Assembly (NCBI GenBank): GCA_903904515.1
Contig: CAIVCR010000021.1
Coordinates: forward strand, 1-40,776
DNA length: 40,776 nt
From: an uncultured Bacteroidia bacterium
GTDB taxonomy: Bacteria; Bacteroidota; Bacteroidia; Bacteroidales; Prolixibacteraceae
Direction: 5' to 3'
In this document: positions 7,704 through 15,849 of the stretch, in pieces
Layout: the number at the start of each line of letters is the position of its first letter
Numbering within the stretch: the first letter of the stretch is position 1
Translations under genes and position numbers: made by a program
Notes under the pieces: generated by a model
The model's input: only the letters and a program-made list of their open reading frames with translations
Databases searched by the model: none
Told to the model about the DNA's origin: nothing

Positions 7704-7711
7704 TATTTTTG
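7704..7711 (+). promoter_or_regulatory. Candidate -7 box for trpS
   Basis: TATTTTTG fits TAnnTTTG and lies 26 nt upstream of the trpS ATG. A TTTG at 7689-7692 is only 11 nt away, too close for the usual 18-21 nt spacer, so the -33 element is uncertain. Confidence 0.35.
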
Positions 7712-7737
7712 CACCATAAAATCTAAAGCAAAAACAG

Positions 7738-8733
7738 ATGCCAACAGTAGTAAGCGGAATTCGTTCAACAGGAAACCTGCACCTGGGAAATTATTTTGGA
7801 GCGGTGAAAAACTTCATTGAGATGCAGAATGAACACCAGACTTTTTTCTTCATTGCAGATTTTCATTCACTCACTACCCATCCAACTCCGGCCGACCTCC
7901 ACACCAACGTAAGACAGGTGCTGGCCGAATACCTTGCGTGTGGCATCGATCCCGAAAAAGCAACAATCTTCATACAGAGCGACGTCCCCGAAATTCCTGA
8001 GCTTTACCTGCTTCTGAATATGAACGCCTATCTTGGGGAACTGGAACGGACTACCTCCTTTAAAGATAAGGCACGTCAGCAGCCTGAGAATGTTAATGCC
8101 GGTCTGCTCACCTACCCTGTGCTGATGGCAGCAGATATCATTATTCACAAGGCTAATCTTGTTCCTGTGGGAAAAGACCAGGAACAAAACCTTGAGATGG
8201 CGCGTACATTTGCCCGCAGATTCAACCGGATATACAATGTTGAAACATTTCCCATTCCCAGGGCTTACACTTTCGAAGGAAAAGATATGGTGAAGATTCC
8301 GGGACTTGATGGTTCAGGTAAAATGGGGAAATCTGAAGGAAATGCGATCTCGCTGGCAGAAAAGCCTGAGAGTATTCGTAAAAAAGTGATGCGGGCAGTT
8401 ACGGACGAAGGTCCCAAAGAGATGAATCAGAAAAAGCCTGAGGTAATCCGAAACCTGTTCACCCTGATGAAGGTAGTTTCTGCCCCGGATGTGGTTAGCC
8501 ATTTTGATACTACTTACAACAATTGTTCAATCCGTTATGGCGATCTGAAAAAACAGCTTGCGGAGGATATCATCAATTTTACTAATCCGATTCGTACCCG
8601 GATCGAAGATATTTCGAAAGATAGCGATTACCTTTCCAGAGTAGCGAAAAACGGGGCTGAAAAAGCGCGTGAATCTGCCTCCAAAACGCTCAAAGAGGTT
8701 CGCGAAATCATTGGGTTCCGGAAGTTTTATTAA
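7738..8733 (+). CDS. trpS: Tryptophanyl-tRNA synthetase
   Basis: Class Ic aminoacyl-tRNA synthetase that charges tRNA-Trp. The 331-residue bacterial form shows the HIGH-equivalent TGNLHLGNYFGA near the N-terminus, DFHSLTTHP, the tryptophan-binding region with ADIIIHKANLVPVGKDQEQ, and the KMSKS-equivalent GKMGKSEGN around residue 200. The C-terminal anticodon-binding helices are complete. It follows the exonuclease gene by 58 nt; the GntP gene begins 120 nt downstream. Identification is unambiguous. Confidence 0.97.
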   Translation: MPTVVSGIRSTGNLHLGNYFGAVKNFIEMQNEHQTFFFIADFHSLTTHPTPADLHTNVRQVLAEYLACGIDPEKATIFIQSDVPEIPELYLLLNMNAYLGELERTTSFKDKARQQPENVNAGLLTYPVLMAADIIIHKANLVPVGKDQEQNLEMARTFARRFNRIYNVETFPIPRAYTFEGKDMVKIPGLDGSGKMGKSEGNAISLAEKPESIRKKVMRAVTDEGPKEMNQKKPEVIRNLFTLMKVVSAPDVVSHFDTTYNNCSIRYGDLKKQLAEDIINFTNPIRTRIEDISKDSDYLSRVAKNGAEKARESASKTLKEVREIIGFRKFY

Positions 8734-8853
8734 GCCTGAATCGGTATGGATAGCTAAGAATAAAACCATCTTTTCGAACTAAATATTCACCGTGCATTTC
8801 TTAATCGGCTCAATTTATTCTACTTTCGTAAGATATTGACTAATTGACCGAAT

Positions 8854-10170
8854 ATGCCGCTGATTATTATTGTTGCAGGAATAATCCTGCTTTTTGTCCT
8901 GATAACTTTCTTTAAAATCAGCGCTTTTCTCTCTTTGCTAATAACCTCATTTGCTGTTGGTTTACTGAATCACATGGAGCCAGCAACAATTTTACAGTCA
9001 ATTGCGGCAGGTCTGGGGAGCACAATGGGAAGCCTGGCGCTGATTATTGTTTTTGGGGCAATGCTGGGTAAGCTACTCGAAGAAAGTGGTGCCGCATTTC
9101 AAATCACCCATAAACTTGTCACTCTTTTTGGATTAGGGAAGATTCAGATTGCAATCATGATAACCGGGTTTCTTGTAGGATTGCCAATGGTTTACAATGC
9201 CGGTTTTCTCGTTTTGATTCCACTTATTTATGCCCTTGCCCACTCAACCAAATTACCACTAATCTATCTTGGACTCCCTTTATGTGCTGCACTTTCGGTA
9301 ACACACGGGTTTCTCCCTCCCCATCCGGCACCAACTTCCATTGCCTTTATCTTCCATGCCAATCCCAATCTCACCCTGCTTTATGGTTTGATGGTAGCTA
9401 TACCAAGTATCATTATTGCGGGCCCGTTATTATCCCGATTATATACAAAATGGGATCTTGTACCACCTAAAGAATTATTTATTCCCCGTGAATTCACCAA
9501 AGCGGAGTTACCCACACTTGCCGCCAGCCTGATAACTGCACTGACTCCAATAGTTCTGATGCTATCCGGTGCCATTATCGAGATGATTTTACCTGCAGGT
9601 AATGGAAATATTAAACTGTTGAAGTTTATCAGTGATCCGTCGGTTGCCCTTTTCGTTGCCGTTTTTATTGGAGTCTATCTTCTGGGAATACGAAAAGGGA
9701 GGGAAATGCCCGATCTTATGAAAAGCTTATCTGCCTCAACATCGGCCATTGCCATGATCCTGCTCATAATCGCATCGGGAGGGGCTTTCAAGCAAGTCAT
9801 TACAGACAGTGGAACTGCGGAGTACATTAAACAGATTGTAAGTGGATTAAACATGTCTCCGTTGGTGCTTACCTGGTGTGTAGCGACCCTGATCCGATTC
9901 GCAATCGGCTCGGCAACAGTTTCTTGCATCACTGCAGCCGGATTAACACTTCCATTGGTTGAAGGGACAGGGATCTCACGTGAACTTATGGTGATTGCAA
10001 CAGGTGCAGGAAGTTTGATGTTCTCCCATTTCAATGATACAGGTTTCTGGATGTTTAAAGAATACTTTAATACTACGATCAGGCAAACATTTATGGTTTG
10101 GACCGTTATGGAAACCATTATAGGAATTTCGGGACTTGTGGGCGTGTTGATTTTAAACCAATTCATATAA
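8854..10170 (+). CDS. GntP-family gluconate/organic acid:H+ symporter
   Basis: Inner-membrane permease of 438 residues with about twelve hydrophobic segments from the very N-terminus (PLIIIVAGIILLFVLITFF). The GntP family pattern is visible: GSTMGSLALIIVFGAMLGKL, the LPMVYNAGFLVLIPLIYAL helix, HGFLPPHPAPTSI and the C-terminal SHFNDTGFWMFKEYF. Known members import gluconate, related sugar acids or hydroxy acids with protons; the substrate here cannot be fixed. Only 11 nt separate it from the PLP enzyme that follows, so the two are probably co-transcribed. Confidence 0.92.
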   Translation: MPLIIIVAGIILLFVLITFFKISAFLSLLITSFAVGLLNHMEPATILQSIAAGLGSTMGSLALIIVFGAMLGKLLEESGAAFQITHKLVTLFGLGKIQIAIMITGFLVGLPMVYNAGFLVLIPLIYALAHSTKLPLIYLGLPLCAALSVTHGFLPPHPAPTSIAFIFHANPNLTLLYGLMVAIPSIIIAGPLLSRLYTKWDLVPPKELFIPREFTKAELPTLAASLITALTPIVLMLSGAIIEMILPAGNGNIKLLKFISDPSVALFVAVFIGVYLLGIRKGREMPDLMKSLSASTSAIAMILLIIASGGAFKQVITDSGTAEYIKQIVSGLNMSPLVLTWCVATLIRFAIGSATVSCITAAGLTLPLVEGTGISRELMVIATGAGSLMFSHFNDTGFWMFKEYFNTTIRQTFMVWTVMETIIGISGLVGVLILNQFI

Positions 10171-10181
10171 AATCGTCGATT

Positions 10182-11288
10182 ATGCTGGTATTGGAAAGTG
10201 GAGTTGGAAATTATATCCAGGCTGAGGGGCACCAATATTCCTGTTTTGCCGGGAATAATTACCTTGGACTGGCCAACCATCCCGAAATAGTGGAGGCAGC
10301 CATTCGGGGGATAAGAAAATATGGGATTAACTTTTCAGCCTCCAGGCAAACCACCGGAACTTCAGAGATTCATCTTGAACTTGAACAACAACTTGCCAAA
10401 TTCAAACAACAGGAAGATGCGGTTGTTTTTGCCTCAGGTTACCTTGGAAATAAAATTTTACTTCATATTTTAAAAGGGGAATATGACACCCTGTTTGCGG
10501 ATCAATCCGCCCATTCAAGCATCCTTGACGGGCTACCCAATGATAAAACCAGAGTCTGTTTTTATACCCATTGTGATTGTAAAAATTTGGAATATCAGAT
10601 CAATAAAAGTAAATCAATCAAACCGCTTGTTATTACGGATGGAATTTTTGCCCTCACGGGTGAGATTGCCCCTCTGGATGAAATTTATCGGGTCGTAGAA
10701 AACAAAAACGGATTATTGATCGTTGACGATGCCCATTCAACGGGAGTTCTTGGCGAAAATGGAAGAGGCACGCCTGAATATTTTGGTCTCGGAGGTGCAC
10801 CCCGGATTTACCAGAGTGAGACCATGAGCAAAGCGATTGGAGTCTATGGGGGATTTATTTCCGGCAGCAAAGAGCTAACCAAAAGAATTAGGGAGAAATC
10901 TCCGGCTTTCGGGGCTTCAACCTCCTTACCTCCGCCACTTGTATCAGGTGCTATTGCTGCTATCAGGATCATAATGGAACACCCCGAATTAAGAACCAGC
11001 ATGTTTTTAAATGCGGGAAGGATTCGGGAGGGGATAAAAAGTCTGGGATATCAATCCTCAAGTAGCGCCACTCCAATCATTCCGATTTTATTTGAAAACC
11101 AGGCAGATGCAATCAAGCTATCTGACTTTCTTAAAGCTCACTTTATCCTGGCTCCATTTGTAAGTTACCCGGTAAAAACCGATCAATTTATAGTCAGGAT
11201 TACAGCCTCGGCTGCCCATACGGAAGAACAAATTGATGAATTACTCGCGGTCCTTGGGAAGTGGAAAAAGGATAGTGTTAATCAGTGA
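10182..11288 (+). CDS. PLP-dependent alpha-oxoamine synthase-like enzyme (BioF/Kbl family)
   Basis: Fold-type I PLP enzyme of 368 residues. Visible family features are NNYLGLANHP, GTSEIHLELE, the aspartate motif VDDAHSTGVLG that contacts the cofactor, and SETMSKAIGVYGG whose Lys should form the Schiff base. I start at ATG 10182: the longer frame from 10098 would overlap gntP by 73 nt and its extra 28 residues look unlike the family. Homologues join an amino acid to an acyl-CoA (BioF, Kbl, SPT) or act as aminotransferases. No bio genes are nearby and the partner is a GntP permease, so biotin synthesis is not implied. Confidence 0.85.
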   Translation: MLVLESGVGNYIQAEGHQYSCFAGNNYLGLANHPEIVEAAIRGIRKYGINFSASRQTTGTSEIHLELEQQLAKFKQQEDAVVFASGYLGNKILLHILKGEYDTLFADQSAHSSILDGLPNDKTRVCFYTHCDCKNLEYQINKSKSIKPLVITDGIFALTGEIAPLDEIYRVVENKNGLLIVDDAHSTGVLGENGRGTPEYFGLGGAPRIYQSETMSKAIGVYGGFISGSKELTKRIREKSPAFGASTSLPPPLVSGAIAAIRIIMEHPELRTSMFLNAGRIREGIKSLGYQSSSSATPIIPILFENQADAIKLSDFLKAHFILAPFVSYPVKTDQFIVRITASAAHTEEQIDELLAVLGKWKKDSVNQ

Positions 11289-11344
11289 TAGTTTCATTTC
11301 GAGTGAAACTATCACTGACCAATAACCCAAGTGAAACTATCACT
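11283..11344. repeat. REP palindrome (family 1) plus one half-site
   Basis: A hairpin 11283-11317 has arms of about 15 nt (AGTGATAGTTTCA against TGAAACTATCACT) around a short loop. A lone right arm, AGTGAAACTATCACT, follows at 11330-11344. The unit matches the palindromes at 12072-12106 and 12730-12762 that frame the RAYT gene. It fills nearly all the space between the PLP enzyme and alkD stop codons, where it could also end transcription from both sides. Confidence 0.85.
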
Positions 11345-11347
11345 CAT

Positions 11348-12058
11348 TCAATCCTTTTCCATCGCCATTGCCTTTAATTCAGCCGGCATTTTCTCGATGG
11401 CGTACCGCAGTGCTGTCCTGGGCATAGTACCTTTATTTGCAATAACATATTCGAAAATATCTTCCACATGTTTTTGGCTTGCAACTTTCAGCATCCATCC
11501 ATACCCTTTCTGAACCATGTCATCCTGATCCAATAGCAAAAGTCCGGCAATCTCAAGGATATCATTCAGAAATTTCCCCTGACGGGCCGGCACAATCAGC
11601 GACACAGCCGCTGCACGGCGCATCCAGCGGTTGTCGGATTGGGTCCATTGCTTTAATTCCACCAGGTAAGACGGATACATATCGATGAACTTACCTACAG
11701 TATGATTGCAAAAGGTATCACAGGAGGCCCAATTATTCACATAGGTAGCGATCCATCTTTCAAAAACCTTAAAATCATCCGGTTCAAACTCCTTATGGAC
11801 ATTATACGACCAGTCGCAGGCAATAATCGATTCTTCGATATAACCCGACTGCCATAATTCGGTACATAAATCAAAGATTTCAGCTTTGGAGGTACCCTTA
11901 ATGGTTTTAAAATATTCCTTTCCGATCTTGCCAACAGTTGCGCTCCTGATTCCATAGCAACTGACACCCTCCTTAAAGAAATGTTGCGTGCTGATTTTAA
12001 GCTGTTCGTTACTGTTTTCGGTTAATGTCTGGCGGAGGTTTTCGATTGTTTTGTTCAT
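11348..12058 (-). CDS. AlkD-like DNA alkylation repair protein (HEAT-like repeats)
   Basis: All-helical HEAT-like DNA glycosylase family protein of 236 residues, which would remove bulky or cationic alkylated bases. Family residues can be seen: NWASCDTFCN, whose Asp matches the catalytic acid of AlkD, RWMRRAAAVSL, and YGWMLK with the conserved Trp. Length equals that of characterised AlkD. It is enclosed by family 1 REP palindromes (11283-11344 and 12072-12106) and is followed upstream by the RAYT gene on the same strand, so it may share REP-affected transcripts. Confidence 0.88.
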   Translation of the reverse strand: MNKTIENLRQTLTENSNEQLKISTQHFFKEGVSCYGIRSATVGKIGKEYFKTIKGTSKAEIFDLCTELWQSGYIEESIIACDWSYNVHKEFEPDDFKVFERWIATYVNNWASCDTFCNHTVGKFIDMYPSYLVELKQWTQSDNRWMRRAAAVSLIVPARQGKFLNDILEIAGLLLLDQDDMVQKGYGWMLKVASQKHVEDIFEYVIANKGTMPRTALRYAIEKMPAELKAMAMEKD

Positions 12059-12071
12059 ATTTTATTTTATA

Positions 12072-12106
12072 AAGTGATAGTTTCACTCCAAGTGAAACTA
12101 TCACTT
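12072..12106. repeat. REP palindrome (family 1), overlaps RAYT stop codon
   Basis: Perfect 16-bp inverted repeat (12072-12087 and 12091-12106) with loop CCA; one arm reads AAGTGATAGTTTCACT. The TGA stop of the RAYT gene is plus 12101-12103, inside the right arm. Confidence 0.95.
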
Positions 12107-12715
12107 ACCAGAATTTAAACGGAGTCCAAAAGCATTAGCCCTATACCGGTTAATCAATTTCCCCTTGCGTAAACCAGAATAGTCGCAATAGGAAGAAAAT
12201 TCCCAATCTTCAGGACTATGCACTAATTTTGCCTTTATTGGGTTATTGTGAATATAATTAAAACAAATTTGGGGATATTCCTCTTCAGAGAATAAACCAT
12301 CTTTTTCGTCTTCATTGATAAGATTGAGAAATTCAGGCTTGATTCCCTTAAGGTCATTTAAACATTCAGCATGAGTATGAGTTTTGAATAAAGAACCTGA
12401 TCTGTTCTCTTGTTTATTGATACCGCGAGTATATGTCCTTAATAATAAACCAATAGAATCATTTAAATTCCGAATATTCACCGAATTTAGAATTTCTTCC
12501 TTCTGATCATTTATTGGAATTACGAAAGTATGAACATAAACCATCAAATGAAAATGATTCGGCATCAAACACCAGGCTAGAATATCAGCATATGGTAAAA
12601 TATAAAGATTCACTTTCTTTAAAAAATAAAGATAATTCTCGCGGCAATAGAAAATCCTCTGCCTATTATTTCCCTGGTTATAAATATGATACAATTTATC
12701 AGTCTCTAAAATCAT
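12101..12715 (-). CDS. REP-associated tyrosine transposase (RAYT, Y1/HUH), family 1
   Basis: Single-strand DNA transposase-like protein of 204 residues from the IS200/IS605-related TnpREP group. It shows the RAYT opening LYHIYNQGNNRQRIF, the HUH motif in LMPNHFHLMVY, the RSGSLFK segment, and the typical CFNYIHNNPIKAKLV followed by DWEFSSY. It is bounded by palindromes of the same sequence on both sides (12072-12106 and 12730-12762), the standard layout of a domesticated RAYT acting on its own REPs. RAYTs are thought to spread or maintain REP elements. No inverted terminal repeats of a classic IS are seen. Confidence 0.92.
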   Translation of the reverse strand: MILETDKLYHIYNQGNNRQRIFYCRENYLYFLKKVNLYILPYADILAWCLMPNHFHLMVYVHTFVIPINDQKEEILNSVNIRNLNDSIGLLLRTYTRGINKQENRSGSLFKTHTHAECLNDLKGIKPEFLNLINEDEKDGLFSEEEYPQICFNYIHNNPIKAKLVHSPEDWEFSSYCDYSGLRKGKLINRYRANAFGLRLNSGK

Positions 12716-12729
12716 ACTGCTAATTTTTA

Positions 12730-12762
12730 AGTAATAGTTTCACTTTGAGTGAAACTATTACT
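12730..12762. repeat. REP palindrome (family 1), upstream of RAYT
   Basis: Perfect 15-bp inverted repeat AGTAATAGTTTCACT with loop TTG. Relative to the copy at 12072 the GATAG core is AATAG in one arm and CTATC is CTATT in the other, a compensatory pair that keeps the stem. The rest of 12716-12872 is AT-rich without a gene. Confidence 0.93.
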
Positions 12763-12872
12763 ATTGCACCTAACAGCCAATTCCCAAATATAACGAATAT
12801 TTTGACGTTAATGATTCGTAATTTCGTCGATTTATCATACTTTTAACCAACTCAAACCATCACTTTATCATC

Positions 12873-14255
12873 ATGAGATCTATTCGAATTAAAATCATCT
12901 TTCTGTTCACATTTGCCACCCTGCTTTCAGGATGTTTTCTCTTTAAAAAAGAGGCCCCTAAAGCTACACCTTACCCGGATTGGGTGAAAAACAGCGTGAT
13001 TTATGAGACCAATACGCGTCAATATTCGGCTGAAGGGACTTTCAAAGCGCTCGAAGCTGACCTTCCAAGAATAAAAGATTTGGGAATTAATGTCCTTTGG
13101 CTGATGCCGATTTACCCGATCGGGGAGATTGGTCGTAAAGTTCCCGCAGGGGCAAAAACGAGCCTGGGAAGTTATTATTCAATAAAAGATTATGAAGCGA
13201 TCAATCCCGAATTTGGAACAGCGGAAAATTTTAAAAGTCTGGTTACCAAGGCACACGAAATGGGATTTAAGATTATGCTGGACTGGGTTGCCAATCACAC
13301 TGCCAGGGATAACCACTGGATTACAGAACACCCCGATTGGTACAAAAAAGATAAACAAGGAGTTATAGCAACTCCATTTGACTGGACCGATTGTGCGCAA
13401 CTCGATTACAGCAACAAAAAAATGCGCCAGGCAATGGTCAGTTCAATGAAGTTTTGGGTAAATAATTATGATATTGATGGGTTCAGATGTGACATGGCTG
13501 GGTTAGTCCCAACCGATTTCTGGGAAGATGCACGAACAGAGCTCTTGAAAATCAAACATCTTTATCTGCTTGCCGAGAATCAGGATAAACCGGAGATGTG
13601 CAAAATAGCATTTGACTCAAATTATGGATGGGAGATGCACCATCTGATGTCTGATGTAACCAAAGGGAAGAAAAAAGCCGATGAAATCCTGAAATTACAG
13701 TCAAAAATTGATTCAACCATGCCGCAACGGGCTTTCAAACTGAATTTTATCACTAATCATGACGAAAATTCCTGGAATGGAACAGCCAAAGAGAAATTCG
13801 GGAATGGTGAAAATTGTTGTGCTGTGCTCACTTTTACACTTCCGGGGATGCCATTAATCTATAACGGCCAGGAAGCAGGCCTAAATAAACGTTTAAGCTT
13901 CTTTACCAAAGATCAGATTGACTGGAGCGATACACGAATGGTCCCCTTCTACAAGAAACTCATCAGTCTGAAGCACCGTAATCAGGCGCTGTGGAACCCT
14001 CCCTACGGAGGGAAGCTCATTCCCCTCACCAATTCAGCACCTGACAAAATAATTTCCTTCTTCAGATCATCAGAAAATGCAAGGGTGATGGTGCTGATCA
14101 ATATGAGTCAGGACACAATTACTGCCAATATTACAAGCACTCTGGCAGACGGGAAATACATCAACACTCTGAATAAGAACAAGATTAATTTTGATGCGGA
14201 TAACCGGACCTGCTATTTTGAGCCGTGGGAATATATTGTGATGGAAGGGGAATAG
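12873..14255 (+). CDS. Alpha-amylase family (GH13) lipoprotein
   Basis: Secreted glycoside hydrolase of 460 residues anchored by a lipid at Cys21 (lipobox LLSGC). The GH13 conserved regions are all present: region I DWVANH (Asp137-His142), region II GFRCDMAG with nucleophile Asp207, region III LLAENQ with acid/base Glu235, and region IV TNHDEN with Asp297. The protein is short for a SusG; the C-terminal beta domain is present but there is no added carbohydrate-binding domain. No SusC/SusD pair is next to it, so it is not in a classical PUL. It probably cleaves alpha-glucans at the cell envelope. It is flanked by REP and simple repeats. Confidence 0.93.
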   Translation: MRSIRIKIIFLFTFATLLSGCFLFKKEAPKATPYPDWVKNSVIYETNTRQYSAEGTFKALEADLPRIKDLGINVLWLMPIYPIGEIGRKVPAGAKTSLGSYYSIKDYEAINPEFGTAENFKSLVTKAHEMGFKIMLDWVANHTARDNHWITEHPDWYKKDKQGVIATPFDWTDCAQLDYSNKKMRQAMVSSMKFWVNNYDIDGFRCDMAGLVPTDFWEDARTELLKIKHLYLLAENQDKPEMCKIAFDSNYGWEMHHLMSDVTKGKKKADEILKLQSKIDSTMPQRAFKLNFITNHDENSWNGTAKEKFGNGENCCAVLTFTLPGMPLIYNGQEAGLNKRLSFFTKDQIDWSDTRMVPFYKKLISLKHRNQALWNPPYGGKLIPLTNSAPDKIISFFRSSENARVMVLINMSQDTITANITSTLADGKYINTLNKNKINFDADNRTCYFEPWEYIVMEGE

Positions 14256-14306
14256 GAGAAGGAGAGAGGGAGAGAGGGAGAGACGGAGAGACGGAGAGAC
14301 TCTGAG
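14256..14306. repeat. GGAGAGAC/GGAGAGAG simple repeat array
   Basis: About five to six copies of an octamer, GGAGAGAG then GGAGAGAC, directly follow the GH13 stop codon. The reverse complement, GTCTCTCC, recurs at 14727-14798, so the four-helix-bundle gene lies between inverted low-complexity arrays. Confidence 0.8.
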
Positions 14307-14368
14307 ACCGTGTGTCTAGTCCTGAAATAGGTTTGCGGGAAAAGTAAATTAAAATCAGGATTATGAGG

Positions 14369-14617
14369 TTAAAATGTCCAATTTTCAGGATGAAGAGACA
14401 TATTGACTAATTTGCCAATAATGTTATTGTATTTCTCAAATAGACTGTTATATTCTTCTATTTTAATGTAATTGCATGCCAAGGCGAAATCAAGCCATGT
14501 TTGAGTTTCTGCTGCCTCACCTTCAGAATCAGTGAGTTTTGATATTTGGTATATTTCCATTGCCGATTCAAATGCTAACTTGTATACATCCAAATCTTTA
14601 TGTGATCTTATTTTCAT
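14369..14617 (-). CDS. Four-helix-bundle protein (23S rRNA IVS type), internally shortened
   Basis: An 82-residue protein whose ends match the S23/IVS-encoded four-helix-bundle family: the N-terminus SHKDLDVYKLAFESAMEIY and the C-terminal half SEGEAAETQTWLDFALACNY. Full family members are about 115-125 residues and carry, between these blocks, a helix pair with the conserved arginine-rich and AEG/AEA segment. Here QISK runs straight into KLTDSEGE, so about 40 residues are missing while the frame stays open. It is most likely an in-frame deletion that removes helix two; the fold may be lost. The function of the family is unclear. It is isolated between repeat arrays. Confidence 0.75.
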   Translation of the reverse strand: MKIRSHKDLDVYKLAFESAMEIYQISKLTDSEGEAAETQTWLDFALACNYIKIEEYNSLFEKYNNIIGKLVNMSLHPENWTF

Positions 14618-14726
14618 TTTATTCCGTATATTAATTTAAAATAATTTAATATACGACATTTTTTTCAATAATGGCAACCTGACTCGTAGACATTTCTTAA
14701 TCCTAACCCGTAGACTGTCTGACTCA

Positions 14727-14800
14727 GTCCATCTCTCCATCTCTTCGTCTCTCCATCCCTAAGTCTCTCCATCACTAAGTCTCTCCATCACTCCATCCCA
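14727..14800. repeat. GTCTCTCCATC-type simple repeat array
   Basis: Repeats of CTCTCCATC with spacer variants CTAAGT, TTCGT or CC lie between the four-helix-bundle gene and the membrane protein gene. The array is the inverse of the GGAGAGAC run at 14256-14306. 14618-14726 is AT-rich and holds nothing else I can identify. Confidence 0.75.
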
Positions 14801-14804
14801 AGCA

Positions 14805-15548
14805 CTATTTCAAAAACTTTTCTCTGCGTTGCAAATTCGTCAGTCCGCCAAGGAAGAAGATGATGCTTGACACGGCAAGAAACAACCTGTTTTTCTGGGA
14901 AATCTGAGCCCAGATCATCTCATTCATCTTGTCGGGAATAGAATAGGGATTATGGAAAACATTCCACTGAGTACGGTCGAGGGTCTCGGCGAACATCATT
15001 AAAAGTACGCCAATAATAATCATTACTACTGCTGTTCCATTCCCATTTTTGACCATTGTAGAGACTAAAAAAGCGAGCGATCCAAGGAAAAGGACCGGGA
15101 ACATTAGTTGCCACGACATCTCAAAGACAGGGAAAGGGGTTAAGCCATAATAGCCTACCCAACAAAAGAGGTACAGGAAGAACCAGGTCAATAGAAAGAT
15201 CATCACCAGCCGAACCATCCAAACTTTGTAGCGATAATTGGGAATTCCGAAAAGAATCTCAAGAATCCGTGTATCGGCATCACTTTGGATACCAAAAACA
15301 GTGGGGTAAAAAACCAACAATAAGCCTGGAAATAGCAGCATTCCATAAACAGTGGAGGAGTCGTAACTCGGAAAATTGAATACCACGTTAATGGAGAGCA
15401 AAATAAAAATCACCAGAGCCGCGGCGACGAACCAGATAAAACGTCCGGCAAAAATGATTTTAAGGTTATACCGGGCCATTTTATAGATCAGATCGAACCA
15501 AAAATATAGGCGACTCTGCTTTGAAAATATGTTGACTGACTTATCCAT
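14805..15548 (-). CDS. ABC-2-like inner-membrane permease, last gene of the transport cluster
   Basis: Integral membrane protein of 247 residues with about six hydrophobic spans, starting after a short cytoplasmic N-terminus (FVAAALVIFILLSINVVF, YGMLLFPGLLLVFYPTVFGI, LVMIFLLTWFFLYLFCW and others). The sequence SDADTRILEILFGIPNYRYKVWMVRLVMI, with its DxRxLE..FG and short amphipathic region, resembles ABC-2 permeases in which the ATPase contacts the first loop. It is the nearest membrane partner for the ABC domain fused to the RND protein upstream, but a 301-nt gap with a GC-rich element separates the two. The permease role is inferred from topology and context; no substrate can be named. Confidence 0.7.
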   Translation of the reverse strand: MDKSVNIFSKQSRLYFWFDLIYKMARYNLKIIFAGRFIWFVAAALVIFILLSINVVFNFPSYDSSTVYGMLLFPGLLLVFYPTVFGIQSDADTRILEILFGIPNYRYKVWMVRLVMIFLLTWFFLYLFCWVGYYGLTPFPVFEMSWQLMFPVLFLGSLAFLVSTMVKNGNGTAVVMIIIGVLLMMFAETLDRTQWNVFHNPYSIPDKMNEMIWAQISQKNRLFLAVSSIIFFLGGLTNLQRREKFLK

Positions 15549-15659
15549 CGTGTAATTTATCGTATTAATAATATTTCAGGTTTCTTTATAAATTTAATTA
15601 CAGGATTTTACGCTATGTATTCTTAATTTAATTTTTTTTCCCGTTTAATAACTATTCGC

Positions 15660-15835
15660 TTTTTTTAGGTGCCCAAATTGCGACGCGTAGGGCTGAAGTA
15701 TTTCAATCAACTTTGGAAGACGCGCCGCGTCCGTGCACCCTATTCCTACCCCGGGCTGCGTCGTTCCTCCTTACCCGGGGCCATTCATATTAAACCCTTT
15801 CAGGGTAATGAATTGTCCCTAAGGTTCTCCTCGTC
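15660..15835. repeat. GC-rich structured intergenic element
   Basis: The 301-nt gap 15549-15849 has an AT-rich half (15549-15660) and then a GC-rich half unlike its surroundings. The latter contains CGCG-rich symmetry near 15720-15730, a CCCCGGG...CCCGGGG inverted repeat spanning about 15751-15782, and an ACCCTTTCAGGGT hairpin near 15794-15806. It could be a small dispersed element or a terminator between the RND-ABC gene and the permease. A 66-codon frame across it has no family features and is not called. Confidence 0.45.
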
Positions 15836-15849
15836 TCCCCCTCTTAAAG

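Noticed and set aside
7681-7737. T-box or tryptophan attenuator upstream of trpS
   Set aside because: The gap is only 58 nt, with a promoter-like -7 box and no leader structure or T-box sequence.
10098-10181. Upstream extension of the PLP enzyme to an earlier ATG
   Set aside because: It overlaps the end of gntP and its residues do not look like the family; the ATG at 10182 gives a normal N-terminus.
14256-14800. CRISPR-like array near the four-helix-bundle gene
   Set aside because: The units are 8-15 bp simple repeats without unique spacers and no cas genes are near.
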